Shown piece after piece: positions 54,469 to 63,383 of a DNA stretch of 64,000 nt. Under the pieces are notes generated by a model that saw only the letters and a list, made by a program, of their open reading frames with translations, was not told the DNA's origin and searched no databases. Numbering within the stretch: position 1 is the first letter of the stretch; each line of letters starts with the position of its first letter. Position numbers and translations under genes: made by a program. Source of the DNA: Acidiflorens sp963841945 (GTDB lineage: Bacteria; Acidobacteriota; Terriglobia; Terriglobales; Acidobacteriaceae); contig CAWJFC010000008.1 in assembly GCA_963841945.1 (NCBI GenBank), forward strand, positions 372,001 to 436,000. The letters are read 5' to 3'.

Positions 54469-55248
54469 CTATTTGCGGTTAATCAGCGAGGCCACGTACG
54501 CCGCGCCAAATCCATTATCTATATTGACCACGCTGACATTGCTGGCGCAGGAGTTCAGCATGCCAAGCAGGGCGGCGAGGCCTTCGAAGGCAGCCCCATA
54601 TCCGATGCTGGTGGGGACGGCAATTACGGGAACTCCGACGAGGCCTCCGACTACGCTGGGCAGAGCGCCTTCCATGCCCGCGCAGACGATGATGACCCGG
54701 GCTTCGGCGAGCAGGCTGCGATGGGCGAGGAGACGGTGGATGCCGGCGACTCCGACGTCGTAGAGATGTTGGACACGATTGCCCATGAGTTCAGCGGTGA
54801 CAACGGCTTCTTCGGCTACGGGGATATCGCTGGTTCCGGCGGAGACCACGGCAATGATGCCTTTGCCATGGCGCTTGCGGTCGCGCTGCAGGGTAATGGC
54901 CCGGGCGAGCGGCCGGTATTCGAGGTAGCGGGCAGTGATGGTGTCTTGGCGCTCGGCGAACGTGGCCAACACTTCGTCGAATTGTTCCTGGGTAGCGCGC
55001 GTGGCCAGGATGTTGCCGCCCTCATTATGCTCGGCCAGTCGCGCGAAAATCCCGGCCACTTGGGTTGGCGTTTTACCCTGGCCGAAAATTACCTCGGGCA
55101 TACCCTGACGAAGGGCACGGTGATGGTCGACCTTAGCGAAGCCCAGGTCTTCAAAGGGCAGGTGGCTCAGGCGCTGAACGGCTTCGTCCGGCGAGAGCTT
55201 TTTGTCGCGGACATCCTTGAAGAGGCGGGCTAAGGCGGCGGCATTCAT
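54469..55248 (-). CDS. larB: Nickel-pincer cofactor biosynthesis protein LarB
   Basis: The 259-residue protein is full length for LarB. The N-terminus has LFKDVRDKKLSPDEAV and the conserved GMPEVIFGQGKT. The C-terminal AIR-carboxylase-like domain has GIIAVVSAGTSDIPVAEEA, LYDVGVAGIHRLL and VPTSIGYGAAF. LarB carboxylates and hydrolyses nicotinate adenine dinucleotide in the first step to the NPN cofactor of lactate racemase. The partners LarA, LarC and LarE are not in the window. It converges on the Rrf2 gene. Confidence 0.92.
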   Translation of the reverse strand: MNAAALARLFKDVRDKKLSPDEAVQRLSHLPFEDLGFAKVDHHRALRQGMPEVIFGQGKTPTQVAGIFARLAEHNEGGNILATRATQEQFDEVLATFAERQDTITARYLEYRPLARAITLQRDRKRHGKGIIAVVSAGTSDIPVAEEAVVTAELMGNRVQHLYDVGVAGIHRLLAHRSLLAEARVIIVCAGMEGALPSVVGGLVGVPVIAVPTSIGYGAAFEGLAALLGMLNSCASNVSVVNIDNGFGAAYVASLINRK

Positions 55249-55635
55249 GCTTGGGAATATTGTAGCGAGGTTGGTGGTTCGTGGTCGGAGGCCGCAACCT
55301 TATTGCAGTTAACAAAGGGCCGAGTGCCTGGGTAGCTATGAGTTCTGAGCTACGAGCCTCTGGCAATCCGGTCAAACTCGGCTGGAGCCTTGGTTTTTCA
55401 CCTTTGCAATCTGAGCCGAGCCCGCTGCGATCTCGAGCGGCGGCCTTCCCGGAACCAAAAAACACGCTTTATCAATCACTTGGCCGGATTACTCCAGAGG
55501 TTCTACGTCCTTCGGATAGATTGCTGGGGGGCCTTCCGCGACCTATAATCTTCATACTCTGGTTCTGATTCTCTGTGTCAGGTTCACGGGTAGGTGCCCG
55601 GAGGATAGTTGTGTCTTCGGGTGAACTGAACCCGT
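55249..55635. other. Intergenic region before the lytic transglycosylase
   Basis: About 390 bases. No convincing gene is present on either strand. It contains a good sigma-70-like promoter (55521-55549) for the gene that follows. Confidence 0.4.
55521..55549 (+). promoter_or_regulatory. Sigma-70-type promoter of the lytic transglycosylase
   Basis: TTGCTG (-35, 55521-55526) and TATAAT (-10, 55544-55549) are separated by 17 bases. A leader of about 80 bases would follow before the ATG at 55636. Confidence 0.55.
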
Positions 55636-56502
55636 ATGCGTAAGAGCCTGAAAATCAAACTGATGGCCGGACTCGCGGCTGCCACCCTCCTTTCCTCGCT
55701 ATTTGCATCCAAACCTGCACTCGCGGAGTCGGGTGGAATTACCGCGTCGACCGACGAAAACGGCCGGAAGATTTATGTAAACGATGGATCGGCGGGCGGC
55801 AATTCGTCGGCCGGTACGTCGGCTCGATCCCGAGCAACAACTGTCGGTTCTGCCGGCGGATCATCTGGGCTGGTTTATTGGAGTTCGACCGAGCACCGGT
55901 ACAAACCGGTTCCGACGAGCGGGGCAATCATGCGCGCGGCCCGTTCAGCTGCTTCGGAAGTCAATACCTATCTTGGAGATAAACGCGGCGGAGAGGCCTA
56001 CGGGCATCAACTGAATGTTGCTTTTACGGCGGCTGACATCGATGCCGCGATTGAGCAGGCAGCCGCGCGGCATAATGTCGATCCGAACCTGGTGCGGTCG
56101 GTGGTGAAGGTGGAGTCGAATTTCAATCCCAATGCCGTGTCGCGTAAGGGCGCGATGGGCCTGATGCAACTGATGCCGGCGACGGCGCGCTCACTGAATG
56201 TTTCCAATCCCTTCGATCCGCAACAAAACGTGGATGCCGGGGTTCGACATTTGAAACAGCTCCTGGAGAGCTATGGCGGTGACGTGCGCCTGAGCTTGGC
56301 GGCCTATAACGCGGGTGCGGGAGCAGTGGCGCGGAGCGCGGGGATCCCAAGATACGCCGAGACGCGGAACTATGTTCGGCGCATTACGGACTTGTATGCC
56401 GGGGGTGGTGGCGGCACTCGGGTGAGTTTTGGGGTGGCGCGCGAGCCGCTGCGCATGGAACGGGATGCGCGCGGAGTTCTTTATATCAGTAATACGGACT
56501 GA
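55636..56502 (+). CDS. Lytic transglycosylase (SLT domain)
   Basis: This 288-residue exported protein has a signal peptide (KIKLMAGLAAATLLSSLFA to ALAES). A short DUF4124-like segment follows (TASTDENGRKIYVND). A Goose-lysozyme/SLT domain (about 130-240) has the catalytic glutamate in VKVESNFNPNA, then KGAMGLMQLMPATA and AYNAGAGAV. It cleaves the glycan strand of peptidoglycan to 1,6-anhydro ends. The gene precedes the cell-wall amidase by only 68 bases on the same strand, so the pair probably act together in wall turnover or division. Confidence 0.92.
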   Translation: MRKSLKIKLMAGLAAATLLSSLFASKPALAESGGITASTDENGRKIYVNDGSAGGNSSAGTSARSRATTVGSAGGSSGLVYWSSTEHRYKPVPTSGAIMRAARSAASEVNTYLGDKRGGEAYGHQLNVAFTAADIDAAIEQAAARHNVDPNLVRSVVKVESNFNPNAVSRKGAMGLMQLMPATARSLNVSNPFDPQQNVDAGVRHLKQLLESYGGDVRLSLAAYNAGAGAVARSAGIPRYAETRNYVRRITDLYAGGGGGTRVSFGVAREPLRMERDARGVLYISNTD

Positions 56503-56570
56503 GCCAAAGGTCGCCGGTAACCGGTGACCCATTACGACTCAGCTGACGAAGTAAGTACGGAAAATAGCAA

Positions 56571-59252
56571 GTGAAGACCCAGGCTTCTACGACCCTAACT
56601 CGTGAGCAATTGGGCATCGTGCATCGCGTCTCGTGGTGGATTGCCGGTGTGTGTCTCATTGCTTGCGTGGCTTTGCCTGCGGCGGCGCGGGTCCGGCATA
56701 ACGATGCATGGGCTCGGGCGCAGTTCTCCAAGGCGGATCGGACGCGCGAGGCATTGAACGGTCGTCCGGCTGGCGAGCGCACTCGGCATGAATATCAGCG
56801 GGCGATTGATGCTTACCGGCGGGTCTACTTTGGGAGCCCGTCTTCGTCAAAGGCTGACCCCAGCGTCGTCGCGACCGCCGAGTTGATGGTCGAAATGGGG
56901 CGGCGTTTCGACGACAACAAGATTCTGCGCGGTGCGGTCGATGAGTATCGGTTTCTGCGCAAGGAGTACCCGGGCAGCAAGTACCGGTTTGAGGCGCTGT
57001 TCACGATCGGCGAGATATATAAGGATGATCTGAAGGATCCGGACGAGGCGCGGAAGACCTTTGAAGATTTTCTGCACAGGTATCCGCGAAACCGGCTGGC
57101 TGACGATGCGCGCGCGGCCGTGAAAGAGATCGACAACGCGGCAGTCGAGGCGCAGCGCTCGCCCCACCAAGGACAAAAGAAAAAAGAGAAAGCAAGAGAA
57201 AGAGAAGTGGCGTCCGGGAGAGCCAGCAAGACTGAGGGCGGCGGCCCGTCAAAAAGCCTGGAGGATGGCCCTGGCGAGCCTTCGAAGGGGACGGCTCCGG
57301 AGAAGGAAACGGCTTCGAATGTGGCCGGTGCAAACGGGGCTGGTGCAAACGGCTCTGGTGCAAACGGGGCTTCGAGCAGAGACTCTTCGGATGCCGGTTC
57401 GGGGAATGACGCGACCACCGATACGGCTGGCGCGCAAACGAATTCCGATTCGGCCGCCGAGGGCGCACACCGCGGCGAATTGCCGCGTGTGACAGGGGTA
57501 CGGCATTGGTCGACTCCGAACTACACGCGGGTCGCGATCGATATCGAGCGGGATGTGAAGTTCGATTCGCAGCGTATCTCGAATCCCGACAGGATCTTCT
57601 TCGATCTGAAAGATACTAAGCTTGCCTCGACGCTGGTCGGCAAGTCGTTCGACGTGGACGACGGATTCCTGAAGAAGATTCGAGTGGCGGAATTTCGCCC
57701 CGGAAGAACGCGGGTTGTTCTCGAGGTCGACGATCTCTCCAGTTACGACGCGTTCTTGCTGCCCAACCCTTACCGGTTGATCATCGACATTCATGGCAAG
57801 CAGAGTCGCGCCAGCGTGCTCGCCAAAGAGCGCGTCGGCTCGGCACAGAGCTCGGCGGAGAACTCGACAGAGAGTGATGAGGCGTCCGCAAGTGCGCCGG
57901 CCCGGGATGCGGACGAGGAGCACAGCGATCTGACGGCGGAGAGAGCCGGAAAGAAGAAATCTGAGAAGGAACATGCGATTGTCGCGAAGGTGAAACCGCA
58001 GCGTGAAGACGATTCGGACAACGCGCAGGCTAAGGCCGACGCGGCGTCTGACGGGGATGGCGCTAAAACCGAAAGCGGGAACGCGGCGGTCGAAAATTCA
58101 AGTGCGAAGGGATCGAAGGTCGTAAAGACTACCACGGCGGTTAAGGGATCGAACCGGACGATTCCTAAGACCATTGTCGATGCCGACGACGATGACTCGC
58201 CGTCAGCGTCCCGCGCCCACGCCACGAAGCACGGCCAGAGTTTGCCGGGCAATTCTCGAGGAGTTGTGGCGAAGAATGAGGCTCCCGCTAGCGACCCGCC
58301 CGAAGACGACAATGACAGCGCTGTTTCGGAGGCGAAGAACCTGGCTCCCGACGTGGAAAACGGCTCACATGGAGGGGCGAAGACAAACTCGACGCGTGCG
58401 CAGAATAAGTCGATCACCGCTTCCCACAGAAAGAAATCGCGTTCCCGTGGCGATGCCGACGATCTGGCGCAACTCGAGATGCGCGAGGCGCAGCCGATGG
58501 CGGCGGGCGACCGGTCGCTGACACGAGCGCTTGGGCTGAAGATTGGAAAGATCGTGATCGACGCCGGACACGGTGGGCACGATACCGGAACGATTGGCCC
58601 GAACGGGCTGCTGGAAAAAGATCTGGTGCTCGACGTGGCGCGGCGCTTGGGGCGGTTGCTGGAGGCAAGGCTGGGCGCGGAAGTTGTTTATACGCGACGC
58701 GACGATACCTTCGTTCCGCTGGAGACGCGGACAGCGATTGCCAATCGCGAACAGGCAGACCTCTTTATTTCGATTCACGCCAATTCGAGTCATGATCCGG
58801 ACGCGCGCGGCGTGGAGACGTATTACCTGAACTTCACGTCTTCGCCGGAGGCGCTGGAAGTCGCGGCCCGCGAGAACGCGGTTTCAGAGAAATCGGTTCA
58901 TGAGTTGCAGGACCTGGTGAAGAAGATCGCGCTCAAGGAAAAGATCGACGAGTCGCGCGAGTTTGCCTCCGATGTGCAGGACTCGCTCTATGGCGGGCTG
59001 GCGCTGCACAATGCCGGAATTAGGAATCGCGGTGTAAAGAAGGCGCCATTCATCGTGCTGATCGGCGCGAATATGCCGTCGATTCTGGCGGAGATTTCGT
59101 TCGTATCAAATCCGACGGATGAACGAAAGCTGGAAGGCTCCGAGCAGCGGCAGCGCATTGCCGAGTCGCTGTACCGCGGCGTCGCGAAATATGCGGGCGG
59201 GCTGAGCGGAGTGAAGGTCGCCAGCAAGATCGAGAAGCCCTCGGGGCAGTAA
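56571..59252 (+). CDS. N-acetylmuramoyl-L-alanine amidase (AMIN and amidase_3) with long linkers
   Basis: The 893-residue protein starts at GTG and has an N-terminal export signal. Residues about 55-200 are TPR/Tol-Pal-like helices. An AMIN domain (about 303-410, RVAIDIERDVKFD) would bind the envelope. The C-terminal amidase_3 domain (about 658-880) has the zinc ligands in DAGHGGHD, LLEKD and ISIHANSSHD. It cuts the bond between MurNAc and the stem peptide. Two low-complexity linkers of about 100 and 240 residues, rich in Ala, Ser, Lys and Asp, separate the domains. The first contains a 15-base tandem repeat. This makes it much longer than E. coli AmiC (about 417 residues). Confidence 0.93.
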   Translation: MKTQASTTLTREQLGIVHRVSWWIAGVCLIACVALPAAARVRHNDAWARAQFSKADRTREALNGRPAGERTRHEYQRAIDAYRRVYFGSPSSSKADPSVVATAELMVEMGRRFDDNKILRGAVDEYRFLRKEYPGSKYRFEALFTIGEIYKDDLKDPDEARKTFEDFLHRYPRNRLADDARAAVKEIDNAAVEAQRSPHQGQKKKEKAREREVASGRASKTEGGGPSKSLEDGPGEPSKGTAPEKETASNVAGANGAGANGSGANGASSRDSSDAGSGNDATTDTAGAQTNSDSAAEGAHRGELPRVTGVRHWSTPNYTRVAIDIERDVKFDSQRISNPDRIFFDLKDTKLASTLVGKSFDVDDGFLKKIRVAEFRPGRTRVVLEVDDLSSYDAFLLPNPYRLIIDIHGKQSRASVLAKERVGSAQSSAENSTESDEASASAPARDADEEHSDLTAERAGKKKSEKEHAIVAKVKPQREDDSDNAQAKADAASDGDGAKTESGNAAVENSSAKGSKVVKTTTAVKGSNRTIPKTIVDADDDDSPSASRAHATKHGQSLPGNSRGVVAKNEAPASDPPEDDNDSAVSEAKNLAPDVENGSHGGAKTNSTRAQNKSITASHRKKSRSRGDADDLAQLEMREAQPMAAGDRSLTRALGLKIGKIVIDAGHGGHDTGTIGPNGLLEKDLVLDVARRLGRLLEARLGAEVVYTRRDDTFVPLETRTAIANREQADLFISIHANSSHDPDARGVETYYLNFTSSPEALEVAARENAVSEKSVHELQDLVKKIALKEKIDESREFASDVQDSLYGGLALHNAGIRNRGVKKAPFIVLIGANMPSILAEISFVSNPTDERKLEGSEQRQRIAESLYRGVAKYAGGLSGVKVASKIEKPSGQ
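57327..57371 (+). repeat. 15-base tandem repeat in the amidase linker
   Basis: GGTGCAAACGGxxCT occurs three times at 15-base spacing (57327, 57342, 57357). It encodes GANGA-type pentapeptides. The length may vary between strains by slippage without shifting the frame. Confidence 0.7.
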
Positions 59253-59383
59253 AAACCAACGGCGACGTTCTGAACCGGCGAAATCCCTCCCATGATGTGT
59301 GGTGGCTCAGTTTTTGTAATGTAGTTTTCGCAATAACTCGCTCGTAACTTGCCTCGCTTTCTTTTCTCTTTCACACTCGGTGC

Positions 59384-60034
59384 ATGCGACGGCTTCTAAC
59401 CGTGATGGTGTGCGCTTGCCTGCTGGCAGGATGCGACAAGGCTTCCACTCCAGAGAAAGCGGCGGGCGCCGAGGCTGGATCGGTTCCGTCGGATCCGCTG
59501 CGAGTCGGCACGGACGGCGTTTATTTCGTCGCGCTTGGCGACTTCCCCGAAGATATGCTGCGGGATCTGGCGCAGTATTACCGGCAGAAATACAACCTCC
59601 AGGTTCAGGTGCTACCGAAACTCCCCGAACCCGAGGCGACGCGCCATATCTGGGTCTGGACAAAACAGGTGCAGGCTGAGCCGCTGGTGGTGAGCTTGCG
59701 CGCCGCTTTTCCCGAACTCGCGCATAATCCCCGCGCCGTCTTGATCGGACTGACCACAGCGGATATTTATCCGGGATCGGTAGATTGGCGTTTTACTTTC
59801 ACGTGGCGGGCGAACGAGTTGCACACCGCAGTGGTATCCTCGGCGCGGATGGGGCTGCATTATCCCGGAGAACCCGTCGACGGCTCAGACCCGGAGACGC
59901 GGGTGCGAAAGATGGTCACCAAAGACATAGGGCTCCTCTATTTTGGGAAATCCCCGAGCAGCAATCCGCGTAGCGTGCTCTATAACCAAATCGGAGGTAT
60001 CGAGGAGTTGGACCACGTCGGCGAAGACTTTTAG
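59384..60034 (+). CDS. Lipoprotein, archaemetzincin-like
   Basis: The 216-residue protein has a lipoprotein signal (LTVMVCACLLAGC). The body (RDLAQYYRQKYNLQVQVLP, AVLIGLTTADIYPG, HTAVVSSARMG) follows the order of archaemetzincin-type proteases. The HExxHxxGxxHC zinc motif that the family needs is not present: the matching region reads VRKMVTKDIGLLYFGKS. It could be a catalytically dead homolog or an unrelated protein with a similar pattern. It is an outer-membrane-attached protein of unknown role, on the same strand as the amidase and the glycosidase. Confidence 0.55.
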   Translation: MRRLLTVMVCACLLAGCDKASTPEKAAGAEAGSVPSDPLRVGTDGVYFVALGDFPEDMLRDLAQYYRQKYNLQVQVLPKLPEPEATRHIWVWTKQVQAEPLVVSLRAAFPELAHNPRAVLIGLTTADIYPGSVDWRFTFTWRANELHTAVVSSARMGLHYPGEPVDGSDPETRVRKMVTKDIGLLYFGKSPSSNPRSVLYNQIGGIEELDHVGEDF

Positions 60035-60237
60035 TTTGTGCCAGCGACCTTTCCGCTGGGCCGGCGATGGTCGAACATGGACTGTCCTTTCGGACAGCGC
60101 TTCCCTGGAAAATGCCCAAGCCATGGGCGCCCCCACGCGCGCCGTTGACCATGCCCAAGTGAGTGTCCGCACCTGTCCTTGTGATAGCTGTGCATCTCGG
60201 GAGGCCCGTCTACCATAGCTGGCTGGAGGCCCTCCCC

Positions 60238-62511
60238 ATGAAACTCCCTGTCCGTTGCGGCTTTGCCGCGCGTGCCCTCGTCGCAATTCTGACCATTCTC
60301 GTCGTCGCCAAGGGCTCTTCCGCTCAGCTTACCCGACCTGCCGCGACGAAGAGCGTCACGGTTACCATCGACGCCCTGAGTAATCGCCACGCCATCAGTC
60401 CCTTCGTCTATGGAGTCGCCTATCCAAACTCCGCCGCCGATATCACCGACAGCGGCGCGACCGAGGTGCGCTGGGGCGGGAACGCTACTTCGCGCTATAA
60501 CTGGACGGCCGGGACTTACAACGCAGCCAACGACTGGTACTTTGGCGACTACGGTTATTCGGAAATTGGCGACTCCGATTCGTCCGAGTTCATCAAGGAC
60601 GTGCTCGCGGCGGGTAGCAATCCGCTCATGACGATGGTGATGCTGCCCTGGGTGGCAAAAGACGTGACGGACGGCAGCGCATACAGTTTTTCGGTTGCCA
60701 AATACGGCGCGCAGTGCGCGGTCAATCCTTACAACTCGGATGACGGCGATGGAATTATGACCGATTGCGCGACCTCGATTACCGGCAACGATCCGAATGA
60801 CGCCGATGTGCCAATCAAAGACTCACCGCAGGATGGAGATCCGTCGGGAACGGTCTATCGCAATCAATGGACGGCCGCTCTCGCCGCTGCGTTTGGCAGC
60901 GCGCCGCATTTTTACGACATGGACAACGAGATCGACATCTGGGGCAGCACGCATCGCGATGTGCATCCGTCTCCAACCGCTTATGACGAGATGCGCGACA
61001 CCTTTATTGCCGAGGCGCAGGCGCTGAAGGGATGGGATCCGCAGGCCATCCGGCTGGGGCCGGTCAGTTGCTGCTGGTGGTTTTACTGGAACGGCGCGAA
61101 TAACAATGACAAAGCCGCTCATGCCGGCAACGATCTGCTGCCCTGGTGGCTGAACGAAGTTTACTGGCGGGATCAGGTTTCGGGCGCGCGCTCGGTGGAT
61201 GTGTTCGACATTCACGCCTATCCCGACACGCCGGATACTTCGGGCTGGTCGCTGGCGAAACAGCGGGCGCTGGCGTTGCGGATCTTTCGTGATTACTGGG
61301 ATCCGAAGTATGTGAGCGAATCGTCATCGATCAATCAGAAGTGGGCGACGTTTATTCAGCCGAAGAAGACGATTCCGTTTCGCATCCCGCGCCTGCGGGC
61401 GATCGCAAACATGATTTATCCCGGAACGCCGCTGAGCATTACAGAGTGGAACGCGGCAATTGCAGGCGAGTCGGATTTTTCCTCGGCGCTTGGCGACGCG
61501 GACGCATATGGAATTCTCGGGCGCGAGCGCGTCTACCTGGCCTCGCGCTGGGTCGCGCCGGTGGATACGAACCCCAATTACCAGGCGCTAAAGCTCTATC
61601 GCAACTACGACGGGAAGCACAGCTCGTTTGCCGGGACCTCGATTTCCGACACGAATAATGCCAGCGCGGACCTGTTTTCGAGCTATGCGGCGATTAATTC
61701 TTCAGGAACAATGCTGACAGCGATAGTGCTGAATAAATCTCCGAACGCAACTTACAGTGCACAGTTTACTGTCAGCGGATTTACGCCGTCGCAGGTGGCG
61801 GCGTATACCCTCTCCCAGAAAAATCCGACCACAATCGTGGCCTCCGGTCCGCAGGCTTGGTCGTCGACGATGAGCTTTGCGCCTTATAGCGCGACGTTGC
61901 TGGTGGTGACGGGAGCGATGGCGAAGGCGCCGGCAGTGGAGTGGGACCTGAATCCGGATACCGTCATGTTGCCTGCCGGTGGCACGGTTGCGCTCGCGCC
62001 CAAACTGGTTTCGGGATCGGGAACGGTGACACTGGGAACACCGACTTTCGAGGCTGGAATCAAGGTCGCGGTTACGCAGGGCACGATTACGTCGAGTCAG
62101 AATGGGGCCATCACAGTGACAGCGGGCAACAAGCCGGGCTTCTATTACTACACGGTTCCAGGTACGGATAATGCTGGCGTCGCGCAGGAGCAGAGCGGAT
62201 GGATCGTGGTGGGCAATCCGCCAGCGACGTTTACCAAGCAGGGTGACGGACAGCAGGGCGCTCCGGGGAGTACGTTGAATTTGTCCGTGACGCTGAACGC
62301 CGGGTCTTCCGGCGGGAGCGCGACGGGAGCGACGGTCTTCTTCACCACGGATGCGGGCTCGCTCTCGAGCCGCCTGGTGACCACGGACTCATCGGGGAAC
62401 GCGTCGGTGGTGCTGACGCTGCCAGAAAATGCGGGGACGGTGCACGTCACTGCCGAAGGCCCCTACGGTCTCGGCCATCCGGAAGTGGTGTTTACGGAGA
62501 CGGTGGAGTAA
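60238..62511 (+). CDS. Secreted GH44-type endo-glycosidase
   Basis: This protein of about 757 residues starts at the ATG giving MKLPVRCG, with a signal peptide (FAARALVAILTILVVAKGSS). The glycosidase fold matches family GH44, with VRWGGNATSRYNW, DMDNEIDIWGSTH (acid/base Glu), VFDIHAYP and SITEWNAA (nucleophile Glu). A C-terminal Ig-like module (about 670-757) may bind carbohydrate or stabilise the protein. GH44 enzymes are endoglucanases or xyloglucanases, so plant cell-wall polysaccharide is the likely substrate. A sequence with this domain order is typical of soil Acidobacteriota. Confidence 0.87.
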   Translation: MKLPVRCGFAARALVAILTILVVAKGSSAQLTRPAATKSVTVTIDALSNRHAISPFVYGVAYPNSAADITDSGATEVRWGGNATSRYNWTAGTYNAANDWYFGDYGYSEIGDSDSSEFIKDVLAAGSNPLMTMVMLPWVAKDVTDGSAYSFSVAKYGAQCAVNPYNSDDGDGIMTDCATSITGNDPNDADVPIKDSPQDGDPSGTVYRNQWTAALAAAFGSAPHFYDMDNEIDIWGSTHRDVHPSPTAYDEMRDTFIAEAQALKGWDPQAIRLGPVSCCWWFYWNGANNNDKAAHAGNDLLPWWLNEVYWRDQVSGARSVDVFDIHAYPDTPDTSGWSLAKQRALALRIFRDYWDPKYVSESSSINQKWATFIQPKKTIPFRIPRLRAIANMIYPGTPLSITEWNAAIAGESDFSSALGDADAYGILGRERVYLASRWVAPVDTNPNYQALKLYRNYDGKHSSFAGTSISDTNNASADLFSSYAAINSSGTMLTAIVLNKSPNATYSAQFTVSGFTPSQVAAYTLSQKNPTTIVASGPQAWSSTMSFAPYSATLLVVTGAMAKAPAVEWDLNPDTVMLPAGGTVALAPKLVSGSGTVTLGTPTFEAGIKVAVTQGTITSSQNGAITVTAGNKPGFYYYTVPGTDNAGVAQEQSGWIVVGNPPATFTKQGDGQQGAPGSTLNLSVTLNAGSSGGSATGATVFFTTDAGSLSSRLVTTDSSGNASVVLTLPENAGTVHVTAEGPYGLGHPEVVFTETVE

Positions 62512-62651
62512 GGGCATTCATACACTCCCGATCAAGCTAGCATCGAGTCCATCGGCGCAGGTTGTCAGGCACTCTAGTCTCGCGGATCCGCGGTTAATTC
62601 CGCAAGTTTCCTATTGCCCCTCCTCCGTAAGTTCAGATATTTCTTTAGAGG

Positions 62652-63383
62652 ATGCGAATTTCCCTTGAGTCAGTAACTAGACGATTCGGATCCCTGCGGG
62701 CGCTAGACGACGTCTCGTTGGAAATCGAACCCGGCCAGATTGTAGCTCTGCTGGGGCCTAACGGCGCTGGGAAGACCACTCTTCTGCGGTGCCTGTCCGC
62801 CATCTGTGCTCCGGACAAGGGCCGTATCTTGTTTGACGCGGAGCTCTTTCAGCGTGGGCGGGTCGATCTGCGGAAGCGACTGAGTTTCATACCAGAGTTT
62901 CCGCTCCTTTATCCCAATCTGACGCCCACGCGTCAAATCGCCATGCTATTGGCTCTCTACGGAATTGGTCAGAAATCAGCTGCCGTTGTGACGGAACATC
63001 TTTACGAACTCGACATTCTGCCTTGCATCGATACGCCGATTGGAAATCTGTCGCGTGGTCAGGTTTACAAGACGGCACTTACGGCGCTTCTCAGTATCAA
63101 CCCTGAATTGTGGCTTCTTGATGAACCCTTTGCCTCCGGAATGGACCCGACAGGGATAACATACTTCAAACATCAGGCACAGGCCGCCGCGGCGAAGGGT
63201 CATACCATAATTTATTCGACTCAGATTCTCGATGTGGCCGAAAAGTTCTCCCACCGCGTTTGTCTAATCTACCGTGGACGGGTGCGAGTTTTCGACTCCG
63301 TTGCCAACCTTCATACGCTCCAGGGAACCGAGGATGGGGTACTTGAAGCGATCTTCCAGCAATTGCGCGAGGAACAGAGTTGA
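62652..63383 (+). CDS. ABC transporter ATP-binding protein
   Basis: The 243-residue ATPase has Walker A GPNGAGKTT, the signature NLSRGQ, Walker B LWLLDEPFA and a switch histidine region (TIIYSTQIL). It is of the ABC-2/multidrug type that pairs with a membrane permease. Its stop overlaps the TTG start of the next gene (TTGA), so the two are translationally coupled. The substrate is unknown. Confidence 0.92.
   Translation: MRISLESVTRRFGSLRALDDVSLEIEPGQIVALLGPNGAGKTTLLRCLSAICAPDKGRILFDAELFQRGRVDLRKRLSFIPEFPLLYPNLTPTRQIAMLLALYGIGQKSAAVVTEHLYELDILPCIDTPIGNLSRGQVYKTALTALLSINPELWLLDEPFASGMDPTGITYFKHQAQAAAAKGHTIIYSTQILDVAEKFSHRVCLIYRGRVRVFDSVANLHTLQGTEDGVLEAIFQQLREEQS

Noticed and set aside
54367..55233. 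A 288-codon plus-strand frame
   Set aside because: It is antisense to LarB, which has unmistakable family motifs. The composition (Gly/Asp/Ala-rich without pattern) is a mirror effect.
57327..57371. Short tandem repeats that might suggest a CRISPR or regulatory array
   Set aside because: There are only three 15-base units in frame within a low-complexity linker, with no spacers and no cas genes.
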